A stretch of DNA of 64,000 nt from Streptomyces justiciae. Its GTDB lineage: Bacteria; Actinomycetota; Actinomycetes; Streptomycetales; Streptomycetaceae. Shown in pieces: positions 1 through 6,265 of the stretch; position 1 is the stretch's first letter; each line of letters starts with the position of its first letter. The stretch spans positions 558,001 through 622,000 of the forward strand of contig NZ_JADDXU010000003.1 in the NCBI RefSeq assembly GCF_015163075.1, in the 5' to 3' direction. Both the position numbers and the translations under genes were made by a program. The notes below the pieces were generated by a model. It was not told the origin of the DNA. It saw only the letters and a list, made by a program, of their open reading frames with translations, and searched no databases.

Positions 1-504
1 CCACTCCGGGCCGAGCTGGAACTGGACGAGGCTGGTCTCCTCGATGCCGAGCTTCCCGAGGTACTCCTCCGTGGCCCGGAAGGTGGGCTCGGTGAACCAG
101 GGCGGCATGACGAGGAGGGGGCGGCGCACGCCGGAGGCCTGGAGGGCGGCGGTGATGGCCGTGGCTGCAGTGTGGACGCGGACGCCGTGGGCGTGGGCGC
201 CGGCCGCCTCGATGAACTCGGTGTCGAAGGCGGGTCCGCCGAAGAAGCTGCTCGATCCGAAGCAGAGGGCGATGCTGTGTGCGCCCAGTCGGCCCAGCTG
301 GTCCAGGCCCCGGACGACGTCGGGGGTGTCGGCGAGGGCCGCGGCGGGGCTGCCGACGTACTCGGTGTCGGCGGGGCGGGGGCACTCGAAGCGGGCGGTG
401 TGGACCGAGACGTCGTCAGGGGCCATGCGCCAGATCTCGGTCTCGGGCACGGGGTCGTTGTGGATGACGAGGATGCCGAGGCGGGCGGCTGCGGGGGCGG
501 TCAT
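1..504 (-). CDS. Maleate isomerase / Asp-Glu racemase family protein (partial)
   Basis: Last visible gene of the minus-strand biosynthetic operon; the first 168 residues are present and the rest lies beyond the left edge. The ATG overlaps the exporter stop codon (ATGA), so the two are probably translationally coupled. The N-terminus (RLGILVIHNDPVPETEIW, then a 'mlP.gVsvH.aR'-like stretch) and Cys81 in ALCFGSSSF fit the maleate cis-trans isomerase / Asp-Glu racemase fold, whose members use a pair of cysteines. Only the first can be checked here. Known family members isomerise maleate to fumarate, racemise amino acids or decarboxylate arylmalonates. In a cluster that may make a maleimide-type C-nucleoside, an enzyme acting on maleate-like or maleamate-like compounds could be a tailoring or detoxifying step; that role is inferred. 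Confidence 0.75.
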   Translation of the reverse strand, partial: MTAPAAARLGILVIHNDPVPETEIWRMAPDDVSVHTARFECPRPADTEYVGSPAAALADTPDVVRGLDQLGRLGAHSIALCFGSSSFFGGPAFDTEFIEAAGAHAHGVRVHTAATAITAALQASGVRRPLLVMPPWFTEPTFRATEEYLGKLGIEETSLVQFQLGPEW

Positions 505-1937
505 CCGTGCTCACCCACCGGGGTGGGGGTGGCTTCCGTGATCCGGTCGGAGGTTTCCGTGGTCGCTCCGAAGCCGATCCACGCGATCAACGCGCCGGCC
601 AGGGCGACGCCTCCGGCCAGTAGGAACGCCGTACGGAAGGCTTCGTCGCCGGGGTCGGTGCCGAGGACGAGGACCAGGGCGGCGACTCCGAAGGCGCCGC
701 CCGCGTACTGGGTGGTCGTCATCAGGGCACCGGCGACGCCCTGGTTGCGGTCGTCCACGTCGCGGGTGCCGCCGACGAACATCGAGGTGTAGATCATGCC
801 GTGGCCGAGTCCGCTGACGACGAGGCCGGGCAGCATCGCGGCGAGGTAGCCGTGGTGGGTGGCCGAGACGCCCAGGAGGGCGAGGCCGAGCGCGCCGACG
901 GTGAACGCCAGGGCCAGCGAGCGGCGGACGCCGAAGGGGCCGACGATCCTCCCGGCGATCATGTTGCCGAAGGTGATGCACGCGGCGAGCGGCAGGAAGG
1001 CGATGCCCGCAGCGAGCGGGGCGTAGTCGCGGCCGTCCTGGAGGAGCAGCGTGACGAGGTAGAACTCGACGCCCGCGACGCTGGCCATGTAGAGGGCGGA
1101 GGAGCAGCAGCCCATGACGAGGCTGCGGGTGCGCCGCAGCACGGGGTCGACGAGGGGCTGGGTGCTGACGCGCTCGCGTCCGGCGAAGAGCACCAGCAGG
1201 ACGATTCCGGCGAGGAAGCTGCCCAGGGTCAGGGGGTCGGTCCAGCCGGCGTCGGCGGCGAGGGTGAGGCCGAAGACGGAGACGAGGACCATGGCGGTGC
1301 AGAGCACGGCGTTGAGGACGTTGAGTGTGGTGGTGCGGTCGTGCTCGGCCTTGCCCGGCAGGAACTTGGGGGCTGCGAGCACGCACAGCACGGCGAAGGG
1401 CAGGTTGACGAAGAACGTCCAGCGCCAGGAGAGGCTGGTCAGCAGGCCGCCGATGACGACACCGGCGGCGAGGCCGCTGGCGCCGACGGTGCCCCAGACG
1501 GCGAGCGCCCGGGTGCGTTCCTTTCCGGCCGGGAACGTGGTGTTCACCAGGGCGAGGATCGAGGGCTGGAGGCAGGCCGCGGCGACGCCCTGGAGGGCGC
1601 GGGTGATCAGCAGCAGCGCGGCGTTGGCGGCGAGGCCGCCCAGCAGCGAGGCGACGCCGAAGAGGACCAGCGCGGCCATGAACAGCTTGCGTGCGCCGAG
1701 TCGGTCGCCGAGCCGTCCGCCGACGATCAGGAAGCCGGCGAAGAACACGGAGTAGGCGCTGACGACCCACTGCTTGGCGGTGCCGGACAGGTCCAGGTCG
1801 GCGCTGATGTCGGGCAGGGCGACGAAGATGACGGAGAAGTCGAGCGCGATGAGGAACTGGGCCGCGGAGAGGGTGATGAGCCCGCCGAGGAGTCCGCGGG
1901 ACGCCGCCGGCGCGGGGGGTGTGGTGGGTAGGGGCAT
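501..1937 (-). CDS. DHA2-type MFS drug exporter
   Basis: 478-residue integral membrane protein with about 14 hydrophobic segments, the size of the DHA2 proton/drug antiporter group. It shows the MFS loop 2-3 motif (GGRLGDRLGARK, about residues 73-84), the antiporter motif C region (GLAAGVVIGG) and the WRWTFFVNLPF sequence typical of DHA2 proteins. It lies 34 bp downstream of the HAD phosphatase and overlaps the next gene by 4 bp, so it belongs to the operon. The natural reading is export of the finished nucleoside and self-protection; the substrate is inferred from position only. Confidence 0.9.
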   Translation of the reverse strand: MPLPTTPPAPAASRGLLGGLITLSAAQFLIALDFSVIFVALPDISADLDLSGTAKQWVVSAYSVFFAGFLIVGGRLGDRLGARKLFMAALVLFGVASLLGGLAANAALLLITRALQGVAAACLQPSILALVNTTFPAGKERTRALAVWGTVGASGLAAGVVIGGLLTSLSWRWTFFVNLPFAVLCVLAAPKFLPGKAEHDRTTTLNVLNAVLCTAMVLVSVFGLTLAADAGWTDPLTLGSFLAGIVLLVLFAGRERVSTQPLVDPVLRRTRSLVMGCCSSALYMASVAGVEFYLVTLLLQDGRDYAPLAAGIAFLPLAACITFGNMIAGRIVGPFGVRRSLALAFTVGALGLALLGVSATHHGYLAAMLPGLVVSGLGHGMIYTSMFVGGTRDVDDRNQGVAGALMTTTQYAGGAFGVAALVLVLGTDPGDEAFRTAFLLAGGVALAGALIAWIGFGATTETSDRITEATPTPVGEHG

Positions 1938-1971
1938 GGTGGGGTGACCGCCTGGTTCTGTTGTCGTGCCG

Positions 1972-2694
1972 TCAGAGGTGCGGGGCCTGAGGGGCTTGGG
2001 CTTGAGCGAGGGCTTGGGCTTGGGCGGGGTCCAGTGCCTGGGCCAGCTCCTCGACCGTCTCGGCCACCGACCCGGCGCCCGCCTCGGTCAGCTGCCGCCG
2101 CGTGGCGACGCCGTAGGTGACGCCGATCGCGGGGATGCCGGCCGTGGCGGCCATCCGCATGTCGTCGACGGCGTCGCCGACGACCACGCACCGGCCGGGC
2201 GGCACGTCGACCGAGCGGGCCGCGAGCAGGGCCAGGTCGGGGTGGGGTTTGCCGCGCGGGGCCATGCCGTGGCAGACGACGGCGTCGAACGCGTCGAGGA
2301 GGCCCGCGGGTTCGAGGAGTTCGAGGGCGCTGGCCCGGATCTTGCTGGTGCAGATCGCGGTCCGGCGGCCCTCGGCCCGTAGCCTGCCGAGGAGTTCGGG
2401 TACGCCGGGGAAGACCAGGTCGGCGGCCTTGGGGACGACCTCCTCGCGGAACAGCTCCCGGAACAGGGCGACCGAGGCGGTCACGTCGGGGTGTTCCTCT
2501 GGGAGCCCGGTGAGTTCGGCGAAGACGGCTCCGAGGGGCTTGCCGACGGTGGCGCGGATGCGGTCGGCGGGGACGTCGGGGTGGCCGGACCGCTCCAGCA
2601 CCTGGGTGAGCACGCCGGCGATGGCGCCGGGGGTGTCGAGGAGGGTGCCGTCGAGGTCGAAGAGGACGGCGTCGGGTCCCTGGGCGGCCGTCAC
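1972..2694 (-). CDS. HAD-superfamily phosphatase (nucleotide-dephosphorylating, IndB/AlnB-like role)
   Basis: 240-residue haloacid-dehalogenase phosphatase. Motif I is FDLDGT (nucleophile Asp13, acid/base Asp15), motif II is the ICTSK region, motif III Lys is in RGKPHPD and motif IV is GDAVDD. A cap domain sits between motifs I and II, as in phosphoglycolate-phosphatase-like enzymes. The GTG start overlaps the stop of the C-ribosylating enzyme (GTGA). The pairing of a PsuG-type enzyme with a HAD phosphatase is known from alnumycin (AlnA/AlnB) and from indigoidine and minimycin clusters, where the HAD protein removes the 5'-phosphate left by C-ribosylation. I infer the same job here. Confidence 0.88.
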   Translation of the reverse strand: MTAAQGPDAVLFDLDGTLLDTPGAIAGVLTQVLERSGHPDVPADRIRATVGKPLGAVFAELTGLPEEHPDVTASVALFRELFREEVVPKAADLVFPGVPELLGRLRAEGRRTAICTSKIRASALELLEPAGLLDAFDAVVCHGMAPRGKPHPDLALLAARSVDVPPGRCVVVGDAVDDMRMAATAGIPAIGVTYGVATRRQLTEAGAGSVAETVEELAQALDPAQAQALAQAQAPQAPHL

Positions 2695-3641
2695 GAGTCC
2701 ACTCCCGCCGCCAGTTCAAGGGCGAACTGGCCGGCGAACTGCCCGGCGAGGCTCGCGGTGGACAGCAGCACCGACCGGTTGGCGGCCGAGGTGCGGCCCG
2801 CGGTGGCCTTGGAGATCGCCTTGAGGAGGTACGGGGTGATCGCGGGGCCGGTGACGCCCGCGGCCTTGGCCTCGGCGGTGGCGTCGGCGAGGGCGGCCTC
2901 GATGTCGGCGGACGGGATGCCGTCCGCCTCGCGGATCGGGTGGGTGATCAGCGGGGAGGTGGCGTTGCCCGCCCGCCAGTGGGCGAGGACGACGGCGGCG
3001 ATGTCGCGCAGGTCGTCCAGGCGGTGCGGGTTGGGGATGCCGGTGCTGACGCTCAGGTAGGCGGGGAAGTCGTCGCAGCGGTAGCCGAGGACGGGGATGC
3101 CGGCCGTCTCCAGCCACTCCAGGGTCCACGCCGGGTGCAGCATCGACTTGGCGCCCGCGCAGACCACGGCGACCTTGCTGCGGGTGAACTGCACGAGGTC
3201 GGCGGAGATGTCGAAGGTGTCCGGGGCGTCCCGGTGCACGCCGCCGATGCCGGCCACGGCGAACACCCTGATGCCGGCCAGCTCCGCCGCGACCAGCGAG
3301 GAGGACACGGTGGTGGCGCCGGAGCCGCCGCGGGCCAGGGTGATGCCCATGTCCCGGGTGCTGACCTTGGGTACGGCGGGGTCGGCGGCGAAGAGTTCGA
3401 GCTGTTCCTTGGTCATGCCGACGCGTATCCGGCCGTCGAGCAGGGCGACCCGTGCGGGGACGGCGCCCTCGGCGCGGACGGCGGCGTCGATGTCGAGGGC
3501 CAGGTCGAGGTTGGCGGGATAGGGCAGGCCGTGCGGGATGGCCGAGGACTCCAGGGCGACGACCGGGCGGCCTTCGTGCAGGGCCTCGCGGACCTCCTCG
3601 TCGATGTCGAGGAGGGTGGGGTCGGGGGCGGTGACGGTCAT
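2691..3641 (-). CDS. Pseudouridine-5'-phosphate glycosidase homologue, probable C-glycosynthase
   Basis: 316 residues, full length for the PsuG/IndA family. E. coli PsuG reversibly joins uracil and ribose 5-phosphate through a C-C bond; secondary-metabolism homologues (AlnA, MinA, SdmA) run it synthetically on other rings. Visible active-site residues are Glu31 (VALESS), Lys92 (PKVSTRDMG), Asp148 (FDISADL) and Lys165 (CAGAKSML), the last matching the lysine that forms the covalent ribose adduct. The C-terminal stretch where catabolic homologues usually carry two consecutive Asn reads Ser294-Thr295, which may reflect a different base. No pseudouridine kinase (PsuK) gene is beside it, which argues against a salvage role. 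It lies between the transglutaminase-like gene (11-bp gap) and the HAD phosphatase. Confidence 0.92.
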   Translation of the reverse strand: MTVTAPDPTLLDIDEEVREALHEGRPVVALESSAIPHGLPYPANLDLALDIDAAVRAEGAVPARVALLDGRIRVGMTKEQLELFAADPAVPKVSTRDMGITLARGGSGATTVSSSLVAAELAGIRVFAVAGIGGVHRDAPDTFDISADLVQFTRSKVAVVCAGAKSMLHPAWTLEWLETAGIPVLGYRCDDFPAYLSVSTGIPNPHRLDDLRDIAAVVLAHWRAGNATSPLITHPIREADGIPSADIEAALADATAEAKAAGVTGPAITPYLLKAISKATAGRTSAANRSVLLSTASLAGQFAGQFALELAAGVDS

Positions 3642-3652
3642 GTCGGGGCTCC

Positions 3653-4345
3653 TCAGCTCTTCGGGGTGGGCGACGTGGCGGCTTCGAGGGCGAGCGAGCC
3701 GCCGGGGACCGTGCCGGTTCCGGCGCCGTCCAGGAACCGCGGGTGCGCGGTGCGCATGGACGCCATGACGAACTCGTAGGGCAGGTCGTCGAAGGCACCG
3801 TGGTCCTTGAGGAACTCCATGGCGGCGCCGCTGCCGTGCGGGTGGTAGAGGCTGTCGGTGCGCCCGTCGAACTCCAGGGCCTGCATGCCGTACAGCTTGC
3901 AGAGCACCTTGTTGAAGACGGGGGTGGCCTTCACCCAGCGGCCGTCGAGGTGGATCTGGGTGAGGCCGTGGAAGAAGACGTCGCCGCCGATGTGCTCGAT
4001 CAGGCGGGGCGAGGCGAGGTGGTTGCGGACGTCGCCGTAGACGAGTTTCGAGGGGATGCCGAGGGCGCGTACGGCGGCGGCGAAGAGGGCCGACTTGTGC
4101 AGGCAGAAGCCTGACTTGGCGGTGGCGGTGCTGGATGCCTTGAGGCCCTCGCGGGACAGGTCGGCGCCGTACACCTCGTAGTGGACGGTGTCGCGGACCG
4201 CGTAGTACAGCTTCACGGCGTTCTCGCGGCGGTCGGCCGAGCGGTCGTCGACGACGGCGTCGATGAAGGTCTGGACGGCGTCGGACTCGTAGTCCAGGAA
4301 CTCGGTGGGCGCGGTGAGGCTGCTGGTCACGTCGGTGGTGGTCAT
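3653..4345 (-). CDS. Transglutaminase-like cysteine protein
   Basis: 230 residues, start chosen at the ATG giving MTTTDVTSS, 14 bp after the flavoenzyme stop. The papain-like transglutaminase core is visible: Cys81 in KSGFCLHKSALFAAAVRALGIPS and His126 in FFHGLTQIHLDGRWVKATPVFN. The usual third residue (Asp of a DP motif) reads Thr141-Pro, a variant I recall from a bacterial subfamily with KATPAFN-type sequence. In carrier-protein pathways such proteins can transfer or release thioester-bound acyl groups (AdmF in andrimid forms an amide). Here it could free the aminopyrrole carboxylate from its carrier or form an amide. That function is inference; the fold assignment is firm. Confidence 0.8.
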   Translation of the reverse strand: MTTTDVTSSLTAPTEFLDYESDAVQTFIDAVVDDRSADRRENAVKLYYAVRDTVHYEVYGADLSREGLKASSTATAKSGFCLHKSALFAAAVRALGIPSKLVYGDVRNHLASPRLIEHIGGDVFFHGLTQIHLDGRWVKATPVFNKVLCKLYGMQALEFDGRTDSLYHPHGSGAAMEFLKDHGAFDDLPYEFVMASMRTAHPRFLDGAGTGTVPGGSLALEAATSPTPKS

Positions 4346-4359
4346 GACGGGTTCCCTGG

Positions 4360-5493
4360 TCAGAGGCCGAGAAGGCTGGCGATCCGGGTGCGCTGGATCT
4401 CGCTGGTGCCGGAGTAGATGGTCCCGGCGACGGAGTCGCGCAGTCCGCGTTCGACGCCGTGGGAGGTGAGGACCCCGCGGCCGCCGTGGATACGGACCGC
4501 GTCGAGGGCGTTCTGCACGTTCGCCTCCGACACGACGGTCTTGGTGGCGGCGAGGTCGAGGGCGGCGTCCTTGCGCGCCTCCACCTTCGCGCCGGTGTCC
4601 CGCAGCCACTTGCGGGCGGTCTCGGTCCGGATCTTCATGGTGGCGATCTTGTGGGAGATCGCCTGGTACTTCCCGATGGATTGGCCGAACTGCGTGCGGT
4701 CCTTGGCGAATCGGACCGTCTCCTCCAGTCGGCGGGTCATCTCGCCGAGCGTGATGGAGAAGGAGAAGAGCACCTCGCGCTTCATCACGTGATCGAGGAC
4801 GAGGAACCCGGCGCCCTCCCCGCCGACCCGCTGGGCGGCCGGCACCCGCAGTTCCTCGAAGGCGAGGGTGCCGATCGGGCTGGTGCGCAACCCGATCTTG
4901 TCCATGGCCGGCCCGACCACCAGGCCGGGCGTCCCGGCCTCGACGAGGAGGCAGGTCAGCCCGAACGGGCCGGGGGCGCCGGTGCGGACGTAGAGGAGGA
5001 AGACGTCGGCGACGGGGGCGTTGGTGATGAACATCTTCCCGCCGCTGACGACGTAGTGGTCGCCGTCGCGGACGGCCGTGGTGGAGATGTTCATCGCGTC
5101 GGAGCCGCCGGACTCCTCGGTGATGGCGTGGGCGGTGATCAGATCGCCGGAGACGATCTTCGGGAGGTAGCGCTCCTTCAGGTCGTCGTCGCCGAACCGC
5201 TGGAGCGGTGTGCCCACGGACACGATCTGGGTGGAGGCCGAGAAGGACAGGCCGGAGTCGTGCGAGACGCGGCCCAGTCCCTCCAGGGCCCGCATGGTGT
5301 CGGTCAGGGACCGGCCGTGGCCGCCGTACGCGGGGGCGAACGGGGTGCGCAGGAGGCCGGAGTCCTGGACGGCCGACCACTTGTCGCGGGAGAACTCGGC
5401 CCTGCTGTCGAGGCCTTCGAGGTCGGCGTTGAGGCGGTCGGCCCAGGGGGCCATCAGGTGGAGGAGGTCGGAGGGGGGTGGCTGATCGGACAT
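4360..5493 (-). CDS. Acyl-CoA dehydrogenase-type flavoenzyme, probable aminoacyl-carrier oxidase
   Basis: 377 residues, full length. FAD-binding signatures are present (AHAITEESGGSD, FITNAPVAD, and RTQFGQ in the C-terminal helical domain). The common catalytic Glu of the YEGT motif is absent: the sequence reads Tyr360-Ser-Gly-Thr. By hand alignment, Glu240 (VMKREVLF) falls where isovaleryl-CoA dehydrogenase and prolyl-S-carrier oxidases (PltE/AnaB type) place their base. That favours oxidation of an aminoacyl group tethered to the small carrier encoded in the same operon, as in pyrrole formation from proline. The proposed substrate is the glutamine-derived dihydropyrrole or glutaminyl thioester. 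The family is certain, the substrate inferred. Confidence 0.9.
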   Translation of the reverse strand: MSDQPPPSDLLHLMAPWADRLNADLEGLDSRAEFSRDKWSAVQDSGLLRTPFAPAYGGHGRSLTDTMRALEGLGRVSHDSGLSFSASTQIVSVGTPLQRFGDDDLKERYLPKIVSGDLITAHAITEESGGSDAMNISTTAVRDGDHYVVSGGKMFITNAPVADVFLLYVRTGAPGPFGLTCLLVEAGTPGLVVGPAMDKIGLRTSPIGTLAFEELRVPAAQRVGGEGAGFLVLDHVMKREVLFSFSITLGEMTRRLEETVRFAKDRTQFGQSIGKYQAISHKIATMKIRTETARKWLRDTGAKVEARKDAALDLAATKTVVSEANVQNALDAVRIHGGRGVLTSHGVERGLRDSVAGTIYSGTSEIQRTRIASLLGL

Positions 5494-5551
5494 GGCCGCT
5501 CCTTGAGCAGGCGAACAGGCGGACAGTCGAAACGTCGGGCCGTCAGGGCCG

Positions 5552-5926
5552 TCAGTACTGGGAGAAGCCGTCCTCGGACAGGGTGTGCCGTTCGTCGCCC
5601 ACGATCGGCGGGTTGAAGACCGAGACCAGGTGCAGGTCCTCGTAGTCGGAGGCTATGAGGTAGTGCGGGTCGTGCTCGTTCAGGACGTAGATCGTGCCCG
5701 GCATGATCTTGTGCCGGGTGCCGTCCTTCTCGACGACCTCGCCGGAGCCCGCGACGCAGTAGCAGGCCTCCAGGTGGTTGCGGTACTGGAGCGCGCTCGT
5801 GGTGCCCTGGCGGACCAGGGTCACGGCGAAGGCGAAGCCCATCCGGTCGGCCTCGACGAGCAGCCGGTGGCTGGTGCCGTTGCCCCACTCGACGGGGGCG
5901 ACTTCGTCAACGGTGCGCGTGAACAC
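5552..5926 (-). CDS. Ectoine synthase (EctC)-like cupin, candidate glutamine cyclase
   Basis: 124 residues, close to the usual EctC length of about 130. Strong EctC signatures run in order: MGFAFAVTLV, YRNHLEACYCVAGSGEV, PGTIYVLNEHDPH and VFNPPIVGDERH. Glu53, Tyr80 and His88 correspond to the metal-binding Glu/Tyr/His of characterised EctC. There are no ectA, ectB or ectD genes nearby, so ectoine synthesis is unlikely. EctC is reported to have a side activity cyclising glutamine to 5-amino-3,4-dihydro-2H-pyrrole-2-carboxylate. That is the saturated form of the 2-aminopyrrole-5-carboxylate reported as the base precursor of showdomycin. I infer that this protein carries out that ring closure on free or carrier-bound glutamine. 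Confidence 0.88.
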   Translation of the reverse strand: MFTRTVDEVAPVEWGNGTSHRLLVEADRMGFAFAVTLVRQGTTSALQYRNHLEACYCVAGSGEVVEKDGTRHKIMPGTIYVLNEHDPHYLIASDYEDLHLVSVFNPPIVGDERHTLSEDGFSQY

Positions 5927-5944
5927 AGGGGTACTCCTTGGCTT

Positions 5945-5977
5945 GTCGAAGGGGTGTCGAAGGGGTGTCGAAGGGTT
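5945..5977. repeat. Three tandem 11-bp direct repeats between carrier and cupin genes
   Basis: GTCGAAGGGGT occurs twice in a row, followed by a third copy with one changed base (GTCGAAGGGTT). It lies in the 63-bp gap between the carrier-protein stop and the cupin start. It could be slippage-generated filler or a spacer between the two translation units; no hairpin is evident. Confidence 0.7.
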
Positions 5978-5989
5978 CTCGAGCGGTGG

Positions 5990-6265
5990 TCAGGCCGCTG
6001 CGGGGGCGGAGTGCCGGACGATCAGCTCGGTGATCGCGGCGATGCTCCGGAAGTGCTCCGGCTTGATCTCCAGGTCGTCGACCGGGACCTGATAGGCGGT
6101 CACGATGTGGGACACCAGGCGGACGAGGCCGAGGCTGTCGATGACGCCGGAGGCGACGATGTCGAAGTCGTCGGTGAGGTCGGAGGCGTCCTCGCCGGCC
6201 AGGTACTCGGCGGCGATGTGGGCGCGCAGCTCGTCGGCTATGGCATGAGGGGTCGGGGTGGTCAT
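5990..6265 (-). CDS. Acyl/peptidyl carrier protein
   Basis: 91-residue free-standing carrier protein. The phosphopantetheine attachment serine is in the ASGVIDSLGLVRLV segment (DSL core), followed by helix II. The size and acidic helical character (DDLEIKPEHFRSIAAITELIV) fit the four-helix carrier fold. Its ATG overlaps the stop of the adenylation enzyme (ATGA), a tight coupling typical of a cognate adenylation/carrier pair such as PltF/PltL. It should hold the activated amino acid as a thioester while the flavoenzyme and perhaps the cupin act on it. Confidence 0.9.
   Translation of the reverse strand: MTTPTPHAIADELRAHIAAEYLAGEDASDLTDDFDIVASGVIDSLGLVRLVSHIVTAYQVPVDDLEIKPEHFRSIAAITELIVRHSAPAAA

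Noticed and set aside
2691..3641. PsuG homologue read as pseudouridine salvage
   Set aside because: No psuK or nucleoside transporter is nearby, while an adenylation enzyme, carrier and oxidase are; biosynthesis explains the context better.
5552..5926. Ectoine biosynthesis locus
   Set aside because: Only an EctC-like gene is present; ectA, ectB and ectD are absent and the neighbours belong to a carrier-protein pathway.
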